Shown: piece by piece, positions 39,901-52,130 of the stretch
Numbering within the stretch: position 1 is the first letter of the stretch
Layout of the letters: every line of letters starts with the position of its first letter
NCBI GenBank assembly: GCA_013399695.1
Contig: VXAU01003738.1
Span: 1,562 to 65,561 of the forward strand
Origin: Formicarius rufipectus
Taxonomy: Eukaryota > Chordata > Aves > Passeriformes > Formicariidae
DNA length: 64,000 nt
Reading direction: 5' to 3'
Notes under the pieces: model-generated
Told to the model about the DNA's origin: nothing
What the model saw: the letters and a program-made list of their open reading frames with translations, nothing else
Databases searched by the model: none
Position numbers and translations under genes: made by a program

Positions 39901-41058
39901 ATGAAGACAGTGCAGTACTGTACTCTGCTTTTTGGAGGTAGTTTTGGACAATGCATTAGTACAGTAGGTTTCCTGTTAAAGGTGGCTTCTTTTAAAACTG
40001 GGACAATTTAAACCAATCTATTTCATTATATCTGCTATGATTTTCTCTGCTTTTAATATTTCAAGAGCTTCTTAATAAAATTTTGAGGTATAAAGAGAAA
40101 TACCAAATCCCACAAACTACTGTCTGTTTAGTGTATGGGGTTGAACGGTAGGAGGGTCATGCTAAGGAAATGTCCACCTAATCACCAAGGCCGCTCTCCA
40201 CAGAGGCCTACAAGGACCTTTGACATCCACATCCTTGATTTAATGTACACAGACAATCTGTATCATTAAGATCTTACATCTGCTCTTCTCAAACTGAGAA
40301 CAGATGTTTATACAAATTCTATTTTAATGCAGAACAACAAATACATTTAAATGTTCTACAGTTGCTGTAAAATTGATTCAGCATCCTCCAGGCAGCATTA
40401 AACTCTAGCAAAACTTTTATTCAATAATGCAATAAACATAATTGTGCCTTGTGAAGGACAAATGCATATTTAGGTAACGTATATGGTGTTTTGTAGGCAG
40501 AGGCAAGTGACCTCTGCCTGCACTTCGTGCTTGTCAGAAGCCAGGAGTATGTGATTAGTGTAGTGTTGAGCCAGTACGTACACTAATAAAGCTCTCTGAT
40601 TGCAGGGGCTGTTGCTTGGGCTTAGTTCATACTGACAATGCTTGCATAGCTTCTGGTTACCTCTATGTTAGTGCCACAGTTCAGTGTATGGGTGTCCATC
40701 TGAAATGATCATCTCTGTTCACTGTGCTTTTTATCACATCCATAAGCAGTCTCTAAGTACATTTCCTTTTTGGATTAGAAGAAATGGGAAGGTCTCATCT
40801 CAGAGTTCAGTGCAAGCAATGCAACTGCTAAGGAGCACTCAATTTACAGGATCAAATTACATGCAGTCTGAAGTAGAATCTTCTAAAATGTGTACAGCAT
40901 GGGTACTGAGTTCTTAATACCAAGTGTTTTGCTCTGCAAGTCTGTTTATTTTCAGCTTCTCTCTTTGTTAACAGAGACACAGAGTGGGTCAGTACTCACA
41001 GCTGGATATATTTAGTCTGCTTGATCTATGGAAAGGGAAGAAAATCAATGTAAATGAC

Positions 41059-41091
41059 CATTACATTATAATGGAGAAATATAATGTAATG
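41059..41091. repeat. Perfect 12-bp hairpin, 9-nt loop
   Basis: CATTACATTATA (41059-41070) and TATAATGTAATG (41080-41091) are perfect complements around a nine-base loop. The stem is almost pure A/T. No termination or microRNA role can be claimed from the sequence. Confidence 0.8.
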
Positions 41092-41373
41092 ATAAAAGGC
41101 AAAATGCATTTAAAGTAACCTACAGTGTGGGCTTGGCCAGAGGAGGAAAACTCTAAATTCAATTCATTATTTATGTGGGATTTTTTTTCCTGGTTTTCTG
41201 CTCTTTGCTATTTCTCAGATTGTCCCCAGACCTTGGGCTTTGTATTCCTGTGGAACAGACACTAAAAGCTCCCTCCAGTGACACAGTACTTACCTTCTCA
41301 ACTTTCTTTTGTCAAGCCAGAGAACAAAGTTATGCCATTGTTGCATGGTATCAACCTGCTCTACTAATGATAC

Positions 41374-41402
41374 TCTTCATAATTATGAACTAATTATGAA
41401 GA
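41374..41402. repeat. Perfect 12-bp hairpin, 5-nt loop
   Basis: TCTTCATAATTA (41374-41385) pairs perfectly with TAATTATGAAGA (41391-41402) around TGAAC. It is the second perfect 12-bp stem within about 350 bp. Confidence 0.82.
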
Positions 41403-43124
41403 AGAAAGTGTAGAAACATGTACCTTTAAGGCTTATAGAAACATAAATCTAAGGCACATTTTAAGTGTCTCATAAAGATGTTTAAAGATTGGTCTTTACT
41501 ACCTGAGTATATTTAGAAATAGTGACTGGGTACAGTTGCTTCGTATGGAAAAATCTATTTCACAGTCAAAAAGAATAATATAATTTGGTTCAAGTTCTGG
41601 CTTAAAGCATAACTAACATTGATTATGTCACAGCTTCAGTCAGTCAAGTTTGAATAAAAACAAATTGGAGCGAAGAAAGCCCTCTTTCAATTGTATTTTT
41701 TATTTTGATAGATATTATCAGGGGTTTTTTCTTATTTTACTGAAAATTTTAAATTATGTTCCTCTGGAAATGAAGATTGCTGTTATGAAGACCAAACTTC
41801 ATATATTTTTATTTTCTAGGATTTTTTACTGTCTTGTTCCAACACTTAAATAAACAATGTTGAAGAAATGATTTCTAGAAATTCTAGAGCTGCTAAGTAT
41901 TTTACAGAAAATCATAAAAATTAATTAAAAGAAAACTATGAAGTTTAAATATTCAAAACTCAAAAACTCTAGAAATGTCTAAATTAAGGCTGCTCTGCAC
42001 CTTTAATTCATTTTCATTATCTTTAAATATTTACCTAAGACCAAATATATCACTAATATTCATTCTCTAAGACTTGTTCCCTTCATGAACAGAATTGTAT
42101 CTTTATGTGCTTAATTATTGTTATTATGTTCATGATTCATAATACGGCCAATGCCTCACGAGCACTGTGGATCTTACCTTCATAAACCTCTTTTTTTCCT
42201 GTTGGATATGCATACAAGAAGGAAAAAAAAATGGTTTACAAATCAGAAAAATGAAGCAGAGAAGAATTTGGATTAGTTGTTTGTTTGTTTTGCTTTGGTT
42301 TATTTTGCTGTGCTCTATTGTACAATTTATACTCATTTTATATTCATGTAATGAATCCATTCCCTGCCCTGCTATGCCTACCTACCCTGGAACTTGTACT
42401 TGGTTCCTCACAACTAGCAGTAAGGTTTTCCTCCTGTCTATGTCAACTGTAAAGGTACTTAGGAAAAATGGAAGAAAAGGAAAGGGAGGAAGGGAAAGTA
42501 AACTGTGAATATTGTGTCTTTGGAAGCAATGCCCAGTGTCTTTATTTGACACTGCAGTGACTCTTACTATGTAGAATGAACACTTACAGATGGAATAGCA
42601 TCTGTGGAAATTTTCCTTAGAAGATCTAGGACTTCTAATTGAAACAGGTGAAAACTGTGTTAATTGAATTATCTGGTACCTTTATTTCTTTGGTACTTCT
42701 ACAGTGACAAATCCACACCAGNGTCAGTCCAACAACTGGAGAGCCACAAAAACTGAGGAGAAAGGAAAATTAAAAATCACTAATTTTTTAAAGGGTGTTT
42801 GGCTGTTTTTTTAAAAAAAAAAAAAGCAAACATCATAAAATCTCCATTTTATCAAGTACAAATTACATGAAAGTTCTTTCCTCAAGAGAATTGATGCAAT
42901 CATTTGTTAACAACTGTTTTAAAGCAGTTTAAAGTACATCAAAACATGAAAGGGTTTCTGGAAGTGGGGACACATCCTATTCAAGTAGAGAAACTTAATT
43001 TTTATATCTTTATTAAACAAGTAATGCCATTTTTGACAGGGCACTTTACTGAACTCACTAGGTTGCTTGTAGGCTGGCATAAAGCATAGTTTGAATGAGA
43101 ACAGACAAATTTATCCTCAGCTTT

Positions 43125-43262
43125 CTACTCATCGTCCCTAGAGGTTTTTAAGGTGAGACTGGATGTGGCACTTAATGAGCACAATAGTTGGATCAGAGAT
43201 TGGGCTTGAGGGTCTTGGAAGTCTTTTCCAATCTGGTTAATTCTATGATTCTATGATCCTAT
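43125..43262 (+). mobile_element. Short CR1 LINE 3' tail fragment
   Basis: Only the last ~138 bp of a CR1 copy are present. They start with the 'ggtttttaaggtgagactgg' segment (end of ORF2), run through 'gttggatcagagattgggcttgagggtcttgg' in the 3' UTR, and end in two to three ATTCTATG/ATCCTAT units at 43238-43262. The gene order and end match the copy at 20558, suggesting the same subfamily. This is an extremely 5'-truncated insertion. Confidence 0.9.
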
Positions 43263-46200
43263 AACAGACATTCTTAAATCCTGTGAATGGTAGTTATCTC
43301 AGAAATTAAATGATTAATCCTTCTTTTATATGAAGGAGTTCTTTTTCCTTAAATCATGAAGTAATTGTCCATCAGATACAAATTGCAATTGATTAACATT
43401 GTTTAGAAAAACCAACCCAGTGATTAACAAAATAATCTCTATACCTGTGTTGAGTAGCTTGGGAAATATTAAATATTGGTAAACCTGAAGTAGAAATATT
43501 GATTCACATTTGTGTCAATTTCACTGAAATAATTTGAGCAACCACTTAAAAGCCATACAAAAATGCCAACATGATAGGATTTTTTCCTTTATAAGTCAAG
43601 TCACTTAATTATGTGATGTTGTGTATTTGTAAAGGACAAAACTGAAATATTAACTTCCTTTTTCCCAACTCCAACATTGCCTTATCAAGTTGTCACCATC
43701 TGCTGAAAATTTGAAATTTTTGGGATCATCTTAACTAAGATAAGATTCAAGATTCTGCCATTAGACTGATAAGTTAGAAATATAACTGTATTATTTAAGG
43801 CAATATATTGCCATTCAAAACCACAGAACTTGCTGCCACTGATGTGTATGTGTTGTCTGCACCAAGAAACAAGTGACAAGGCAGATCAATTACTTTAATT
43901 GTCCTATGGGTCTTTCCTTCTTGTCCAATTAGAAGCTTTTCTCTACATGGAATTCTAAACATTCTATGAACTCCTTTGCTACTCTCAGCTCTCTGTCTGG
44001 TTTAGGGTTCTGATTTCTTGCCACGTGTTTCTTCTAGAAAGTCGGCAAGACTTTTCTCCTTGGACATCTTCTTATGATAACACCTTAGCTGAAGATCATT
44101 CTTATTACACAAGTGCATTTGATCAGAAACCCAGGGAAATTCCTGACCCTCTGGAATGGTTTCTGCTGAGAATTATGACACAGTTCAAGAGCAACTGATA
44201 GAACAGCAGAAGGTGAAGCAGATGCAATGGAAGAAAAATGAACAGGTGTCTGGCACTAAGAGAAGCAGGAGTTGTTTTTTTTCTGTGTCTGGTGTCTAGA
44301 AGAGATAATCGTAACGTACAGCCTTGCCAAGAATGTTGTTTACACAGTGTTTGTACACCCACCTGCTCCATCTGAAAATGAGATTGTGAACTCACCTGAC
44401 TGAAAACAACAGAAAAAAAAGGATTGATGTGTTCTTGCAGTGTGCCTGCTGAAGTAATGAAAAATATTATAGAAAATTAAAAAAATTGGCATGAGGGAAT
44501 ATCAGTGTCCTTACAGTTTAAATGAGATTTTTAGTTGCTAACTCTCTGATAAAAGTATGGTACAGATTACCTTTATTTTTACACTTTCCCTTTAGTGTGA
44601 AGAAGGTGTTAAAATTAGCAATGACAGATCTAAAAAATTTGCATTTGATGCATTTCCTATTATGAGACATGAAGCAGAGAAACCCATTTATGCTACAGTG
44701 AGATACCTCTAGACAACTACTTAAGTATTTAACTAAAACAATGCGCTAAAGGTAGAAAAGTCACAGTAAAGACTAGGTGGAAAGTTAATCAACACTTTGT
44801 TTGTAGAGTAACTGAGAGATGGTTTCTCTATTTCAAGGCAACTTGAAGTGTTCAAAAATTGTAGCTACCCAGAAATGTGACCACAAGGTTCCCTCTTTGA
44901 TTGTTAATATTAGTTCTTTTCCTTTCTTAGCAAGTTTATATTTTTAAATAACTGTTTTGGAACAAAAAAATGAAACTTTAAAGAATTACGAGAAAAAATT
45001 TTGCAAATATGTATAAATACTGAAAACTGAGTAGAAAACTTGAAAAGACAAATCATTTCCTGGATTAGTTTTGGTTTTTAAAAAATATCAAAATGTTAAC
45101 AAACAAACAAACAAAAACACTTGTCAAAAAATTACTATCAAGAATTTGTTTTAGGATGAGATATTTTATCTGTGGTAAATTTCCTTCTTGATTTAGATGT
45201 ACATTACATATTCCTAGCTAATAGATATATAGCTGTCTATAAATCTATTGTAATACATGTATATCTGGCAGGACATTCAAAATTTTAGAGAAAGGTAAAT
45301 GCACTAAAGCAGGACTGATATCCAGAGTGTTGGCTGCTGACCTTGTTATTTCACAGTGGCAATATCTGCAACTTTTGGCTTTGCCCTAGGATTCCTTAAA
45401 GCACTCATCAGCAGTTCTGCTTCATCATTAAAATGACAGAAGGTATATAAATAAAGTAAGTGGAAAAAGATGAAGATGTCAATTTAAAGCTTGTTGTATT
45501 TTGGCAGAGTGACACTCAGCTTTCTGAATTCTGACAAATAGGTAATAACAACTTAGATATTGTAGTATAGGAATTGGGGGAGAAAGGAGCAAGATGGCAC
45601 TTCCACAACTCACTCCCAGAGCAAATGAACAATGTTTCTTCCCACTTCGTGAGTCCCACCACAATAGCTGGACATGTGCAAATACTTTGGATCCTATGCT
45701 GATGGCCTGTCCTGACACAGCACTAGCCTTTTATAGGTATCATCTTCTTCACATAACCAGCAGTCATCAAAATCTCCCTGGTCTGTTGATTAGCATGTGA
45801 ACTGCATCTCCCCTTGCTGTATTACCCAAATTTTCCTGTCATTAAGCTTAGTCTAAATTTAAATTCACTAGCAATGGCTATGGATTTATAATAGCTTAAA
45901 TGAGGCTATAATTTGGTCGATTAACTTTGTACAGCTGACTACCAAGATATTTTTCTATTCTGAGTCAAAAATTCATGCTATTCTTCTGAACAAAATGTCA
46001 GCATCTGCCAACCATTTTTTTTAAATAAATACTGAAGTATATTTAACACATCACATGCTAGTGAATATTTTGTTAAACTCTTTTTCAGAAGTAACAAGTT
46101 AGAGTTGTGCCTCCAGAAAGGAATAATTGAGAAATTATAATGTCTAATCTTTCATGTTTCTCCCCATCGTAAAATATACAAGCCAACAAAATATTCTGAT

Positions 46201-48605
46201 TTACTGGTGTGTAGCTGAAATTGTTCACTGAAGTACTTTTAAGAGGGAAACCACATGGCAGAATTTATGATTAAAAAAGTCAATATAGAAAGGCAGTGCC
46301 CAAATATACAAAAGGAAAGATTTTACTTTAAAATACATATGGTATAGCATTATAATTTTTTTTTGCATTTTAATATCCTAAATAGACCAAATTAGTGAAC
46401 AATACTAGCAAATTGAACATATTACCTTTTTTTAGTTTAAATTATTTTTTCAATATTTTTTCTAGGCATTTTTCAAAGGAGGGAATGGGAAAAACATATC
46501 CTGTTGGAAAAGCTCAGCAGATTGGTTTTTTTTTTCCTTTCCATTTTTTTTCTTCTCGAAGAGTCTGGAGATTCAATCTATTTTTATCCTTTAAAAAATA
46601 AAAAGCAGCCACAGAAGACAATGCATTTTCACATTTCACATCATCACCAAGAAATACAGAGCCCTGACAACAAAGATAAATGAACAACAAACCAAAAAGC
46701 AGTGGAGAAGGGTCAAATCCATTTGGTTTATAGGCCATTGAAGAGAACAGTGGGTCACACAATCTTTTCCCTTGGTTCTGAAGCTACCAAGTGTAAAGTA
46801 TATAAGATAAATGCTTCCCTGATTTCAAAATAAAGAAAGAAAGGTGAAGAGAACTTAGGGCTGGCTGTGCCAGGGAATCACATCTATTACTAACACTTGC
46901 TAGTACCTAACAAGCCTGACTCATTTGCTTAATGTCATAGGCTCAAGATAAATGGCAGATAGTCAGAACTTATTTTTTGTGTAAAATCATTTCTTCATTT
47001 ACAATCATATATTGATTTCCTTAGTTCCAACAAATTTTATTTGACCAAAAGTCTCACTGCCAAAATAGGGTATAGGTGTTCTGGGATTTGTTTTTTTGTG
47101 GTCTTAGTTGTGCCAAGGGTGGGAATATTCATGTTCAAGGCTTGTTCTTTTCCTCTCATATTTCACTTATGTCTTCTTTCTCTGTCTCTCTCTCATGATT
47201 CACAGAATATATGATAATGCAAACAATTTCATTTTGACATTGTTATCACCTTTAGGAAAAATGCACTCTTCTCCTTTCCCTTCTAAAATGAGGATGTGTA
47301 TTTTCTTGATTGAACAGAAATTTGACAGTTGTCATGTAATGGGAAAAAGGAAGCTGTAGTCTAAATGATAATACCAATTTTGCTGCATCCGCCTAGTCAG
47401 GAATATGATCATGAAGTCTTGGTCTCAGAATAGGAAAGTGCAGAGAAGGAAAGAGCTGCTGTTAGACAAGTGGATAAATTAGTATGGAAGATTAGTCAGT
47501 GATTAATATGTTTCAAGGGTTGTTTTTATACTGCTACAATTATAGATATATACTTATCTCCCCTTCCTGGCTTGTCTCTATTTATGGACAGTAAAAAGAT
47601 GAAAGGGAATGGAGAGAGAAAATGGGATTTTTCAGAATGCTGATTGTGCAATCAAGCTGAATACATGGAGAAGTTTCAAACATCAGTAAAAAAAAAAATA
47701 AGGAGGAATGGTGGAAGTGAATAATGTACAAAAGTCAGATTCTTCATCAGAAATTAAAGTCTCCACCATGTTCCTTAAGGACTATTATAACTTCATCTAC
47801 TCTTCCCTCTGAAGCAAGAAATACAATTACAGCAGTAATAAAGTTTTCTCCTGACTGACTATTACTAATATGTGTTATCTTCATTGTTTACATCAGCAGA
47901 AGCAGCACAGCCTCTGTTTAGGCTGTCAGAACAAAACTGCCATTGCTTTAATAACACATGAAGACATCTCACTTTTTCTACCCAAATCTTTTTCTTGTTC
48001 CTATGCAGTGATTCAGTTCATGCAAATAACCTGACTGCAAACCAATGGTTAGTTTTCATCTTGATTTGTGTTCACATTCCTTGATTTGGTTCACTAGGTA
48101 AGTACACAAGCATTGTCATGCAAGTAGCATGTGAGCAAGTGAGCAAGTAGGACCAAACCATTGAGAGAAAGACTGTTCAGTAGAGTTATGACATCATTGC
48201 AAAATGACTGTCATAATACAAAAAATATATTAGGTTAGATTAAAATATATACATATATATATTGATATACTTGTAGATAGATGAAACTGTGCCAATTCTT
48301 CCTATGAGTGTGTTGAAGTGCATATTGCCTCCAGTACAGATTATTTCATTTCATGAAGAAAAAAGAAATAAATATTTTCCATATATTGAAAAATACCTGT
48401 AATCAAATAATTAGTTGCAAACACCCTTCTCTTTACCTCTTCCTATACTTTCCCTTTAGCAGAGTGTATGCAGTGGCAATTCCCTTTTGGACATTGCTTG
48501 AAAGGTGACCTTATCTCCATTTCGCTGAAAGTCGTTCTTCAGTCAAATGGATTTCCTAGCACTGCAGGATAGCTAAACAGAGTGCTACTCTTTCCTGGAT
48601 CAAAG
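43263..48605. other. Non-coding block with one weak exon candidate
   Basis: There is no clear gene or transposon. An (AAAC)n run lies at 45098-45119. A possible 3'-terminal exon at 44038-44198 is listed separately. Frames at 45479-45718 (-), 45594-45800 (+), 46514-46762 (-) and 47108-47359 (+) have no recognisable content. Confidence 0.5.
44038..44198 (+). other. Weak candidate for a terminal coding exon
   Basis: A pyrimidine-rich stretch ending in 'cttctag' (to 44037) could be a splice acceptor. It is followed by an open frame of 52 codons from 44040 that ends at a TGA at 44196-44198. The predicted peptide has a mixed, protein-like composition (for example 'TLAEDHSYYTSAFDQKPREI'), unlike the low-complexity frames elsewhere. 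The frame stays open upstream of the acceptor to about 43956. I recognise no protein family, and frames of this size are common by chance here, so this is no more than a lead. Confidence 0.12.
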
Positions 48606-49060
48606 ACTCATAAAACAATTTTGATTGGGAAGGATATGTGAGAATTATTTTGTCCACTCACCTGCTCAAAGCAGGACCAATTAGATGACATTTCTCAGTG
48701 TTATATTCAGTCATGTTTAGAACAACCTCCCCAGGGAGCCTATTGTAATAATTTCAATTTTTTTTCCTAATAGTTGTCTGAAATTTCCTCCAGTAGATAT
48801 TGTGGTCAGAGACTTTTGTCCTGTTTACCATGAATCTTCAAGAAGAGTCTATTTTTATCTTCTCAGTGTTTTCATATCAGATATAGACACTAACCAGACC
48901 CACTTTTATCCTCTTAAGACTCGATAAAACTAATTATCTCAACCTCTCTTTATATGCCATGTGTTTCAATACTTTAGTGATCTTGGTGGCCCTTTGCTGG
49001 ATTTACTCCACACTTTGTCAATACATACTACTGAGGAGACCCAAACTGGACAGTCAGCTA
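48606..49060 (-). mobile_element. Old CR1 LINE fragment, minus strand
   Basis: The plus strand shows a highly diverged reverse complement of CR1. It has 'cacctgctcaaagcagga' near 48660, 'acctccccagggagcctatt' near 48725, 'gacttttgtcctgttta' near 48810, 'cagacccacttttatcctc' near 48896, 'gatcttggtggccctttgctgga' near 48980 and 'gagacccaaactggaca' near 49035. These words appear in the order of the CR1 3' region and end of ORF2. The octamer tail is eroded and no frame survives. Divergence is comparable to the copy at 3845, so both probably date from early bird or older activity. Confidence 0.8.
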
Positions 49061-51908
49061 GATAAGAAAATAATGATTTCCAGATTACTCTGTATACTTA
49101 GTGTTATTCTCCAAAGAGTTATTTCCACATAAGAGATCTTGGCATCACTCTGAGTATTCTCTGAAATGCATTCAAAGACTATTCAGTTTTATCAAACTAA
49201 ACCAAAGCCAAAAACTAAACTAGAAAACATTATTGTGTCATAGCAGTACTAATTGCAGTTCAGTCATGTACTGAATTTTCCACTCTGATCTCATCATTCC
49301 CATTTCAGGAAGGTCATAAGCGACTTGAAAAAGCATAAAATAGGACAGAAAGGATTATCAGGAGTATATAAAAATGTGTTTAAGTTCTAGAAATCTGTGG
49401 CATCTGGGACTCACATAAATAGCATATTTTCTTCTTATTATCATACAAATTCAGGTTTTCCTGTGAGAATGTATAGTTGCATCCAGCTCATTTCCTGGAC
49501 ATGTAAGTTTTCCTACAGTCACATATGGGGACTTTTTTTGATTGCTTGTTTTTTTACTTTTGGTTTTTCTTTTGCAGCATCTTGTCAGGAACCTGTACTC
49601 CAACATTAGGTTTCCTAATGTTTCTTCTTCCAAGTCTACTTTGACTAGGATGCACAGTAAACATACCAATTCATGTGGCCTAGCTTTGGAGAATTGTTTC
49701 CATCTCTGTACTTTTTGTTTTCATGCTACATGATAATGTGTAGCAGGACAAAAGAGTGAGACAGGACGTAGTTATTCACATTTGCTGTCACCAGGTACTG
49801 TAAATCACTCCTAAATCACTGCTTTAAGGTCTGCAGGCATGCACCTTCTTTCTGGCAGTTTAGTTTAATTTCCCTTATGTTTTTTATAAATAGTCTCTGA
49901 ATGGAGCCTAATAATTGTCATGGATGCTTGAGTCAAATTTAAACAGAGAAATACTAAAATGGGTATCTCCTTTTCCACCCAGTTTGACTTTTCTGCAGCT
50001 GCTGAAAAGCTGGTTGGGTCTGGAATAAATCATTTTCATGTGTTTCAAAGCTTTGCAAGATTTTTACATCTGTGGTGAAAGAAGTATCGAAATTAAGGAA
50101 ACCAAAACAAACCTAACCCCCAGCTGCAAATTTTCACATAGCTCTTTTTCTGTAGTGCGTCAAATTTGCTACCTCAAAGTCCAATTAGAGTTCATTTTCT
50201 ATCCAGTCCTGCAGCTGGCAGAAGTTGAGTGAATTTGCCAAACAGCTAATGAAGATTTTCACTGAAACAAATGTTGTTTAAACAGACACAGTTCAATGAC
50301 TTTATATGGTATTGTGAAGAGAGGTATGGACTCCAGCTTTTTAGAGGTTTAGTAGTTGCTTGTTCTAGGAGCCTATGAAAGGTTGATCAGCCCAGGAAGG
50401 AGTGATATTTTTGAGGCATTGTATGTTTTTCTGAGAGTATTTAAACTCCTACAGAAGGTCACTGTGAGACCAGACAGAAGTCTCAAATTATGAGATTAGT
50501 GGCGTGTGAAAACTGCGCCAGAAAAAAAAAGATGAGAGTACAGAAGGAACAGTATCACCTGAAGAGGCATTTGCCTTTGTTTTCAGGCAAACTGACAGAT
50601 ACCAAGCACCAAGGTATCGTAAATTTTCACTGAGTCACATAAAGCACCCATATGTATATGTAATAAGGAAAGAGAGTGGCTGTGAGGTACTGAGGGTCTG
50701 TTTTGTCTGCGTTTCATGTATTTCTTGCATAAGAGCAGAGGAAGAGTTTCCTTTGCCTTCACATTTGATAAGAAGTTCTGGTTTGATTTATAGGTATAAA
50801 TATACAACCATGCAAATATATAGATTATACTTAAAGATCTTTCCCTTTTAATCTGAGATTACCTTAATTCTGAAATACTCCCAGGGAAATTAGTTTAGAA
50901 AGTTTAGTCAGGAATGAAGTTGAACTGAGAGTTGGAGAAATAGGAACCACTACTTCAGAAGTTAATACCCTTGATCAAATAATTGAATGTGTACTCTAAA
51001 GAGAAACTTATTTACACGGTATAGGAACCATTAGAATTTTGACATTCTTCACAATTGCTTTCGTCAGTTACCTTGCTTATTTTTATGCTGAATTTTATTT
51101 TGAACATAATACCTCGTTTTCTGTGTATTGTAACACATCATGAGGTCAGGAATAAAGAAAGGAAAGAAAGAAGCATTATCTAAACAAAGTGATGATGATA
51201 TGTGTCTTCTGTTGATATTTTTGCACAATTTAAGTTCCTCTGTCCCTGTTCAGAGACTGGTATTTGCCTGATCTTGGAGTCCAAACTGCCCTAAGACTGC
51301 ATTAGACAGGAAACCAATTTAGAAATTCCACTTCCTGTCAGCACAAGTTGAATTTTAATCACAGAAATAAGACCTGGGAGATTCAGTGTGACTTCTGAAC
51401 TATGGAATAGGAAAAAGAATGTGCTTAGTCAAAATCAATGTTCTTGATTCACTTGCCCAAAAATTCACCTGCTTTTTTTCTAAGTGAAAACATAATGCAT
51501 TATTAATTTAGTGAATAATATTTTGAGTCCACTTTGTGATATCCCAAGTGCTTCTGCTATCATCCTACGTCATGTTCCCATTTATATATTTTTTCGTGCA
51601 GTTCTGTTTCCATTTTACAGTTATGTGTGAACACAATTAATGAATCAGTCATGATAGTAGCACAGTCTTCACTAGCATGTTGAATATTTGTAAAACAGCC
51701 ACCACATTAAAGGCAAAAAAGAACATTATGACAATGAGTAGTATACACATTTAAAAAACTATCTGAATATTCATAAATTCAGAGCAAAAAGTATTGGAAT
51801 AAAAAAAGTAAACATTGCAAAAAATATTATAAAACTCTAAGTTACATCCAAGAAATGCATTAATCTAACCTTGTTACTTCTGAATTTTTTCCTGTCTGCT
51901 GCAGGCAG
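49061..51908. other. AT-rich non-coding block, nothing recognised
   Basis: No exon, RNA gene or mobile element is recognised. Frames at 49397-49733 (both strands), 50038-50232 (+) and 50583-50807 (-) carry no identifiable motif. Confidence 0.5.
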
Positions 51909-52130
51909 TGGTACAAAGTGGTTGATAGCTACAGTTTGAGATATAGACTGACACTTTCTTCTGCAGCAGTCATGAGTGAGTTATTCCAATCTGTGCTAGC
52001 ACAGCTGGAAAATTTACCTTCACACGGCTGGAATTCCATTTCAGCCTGTCATGATACACTACACTGCGTCTGTTTCTTCATGAGCTACAGCACTGATGCA
52101 ATGTATTCTCTAAAGTTTCTGCCATCACAG
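51909..52130 (+). other. Weak candidate for an internal coding exon
   Basis: The segment is bounded by plausible splice signals. A pyrimidine-rich tract at about 51885-51900 runs into 'gctgcaggcag' (acceptor AG at 51904 or 51908), and CAG|GTACAG follows at 52130/52131. Using the second AG, the exon is exactly 222 nt (74 codons) and open in one frame, with phase 0 at both ends. The peptide begins with 'WYKVVDSYSLRYRLTLSSAA', contains several cysteines near residues 48-54, and resembles no family I know. The frame remains open past the donor to 52196. It could equally be a non-coding RNA exon or chance; such frames are common at this base composition. Confidence 0.15.

Larger units (their letters stand above)
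33919..43124. other. AT-rich non-coding stretch, no transposon seen
   Basis: There is no recognisable gene, RNA or transposon over about 9 kb. A slightly more GC-balanced patch at about 35930-36260 carries overlapping frames on both strands (for example 35931-36233 +, 35770-36057 -) without any domain. Two perfect 12-bp hairpins lie at 41059-41091 and 41374-41402. A single undetermined base (N) occurs at 42722. The 113-codon frame at 42167-42508 (+) begins in T-rich sequence and shows no family resemblance. Confidence 0.5.

Noticed and set aside
42167..42508. 113-codon frame with a hydrophobic core
   Set aside because: The hydrophobic part is encoded by T-rich sequence, the C-terminus is G/K-rich low complexity, and no family is recognisable.
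48125..48150. GAGCAAGT-type short tandem repeat as a CRISPR-like or satellite array
   Set aside because: Only two to three degenerate units are present, and the host is clearly a vertebrate.
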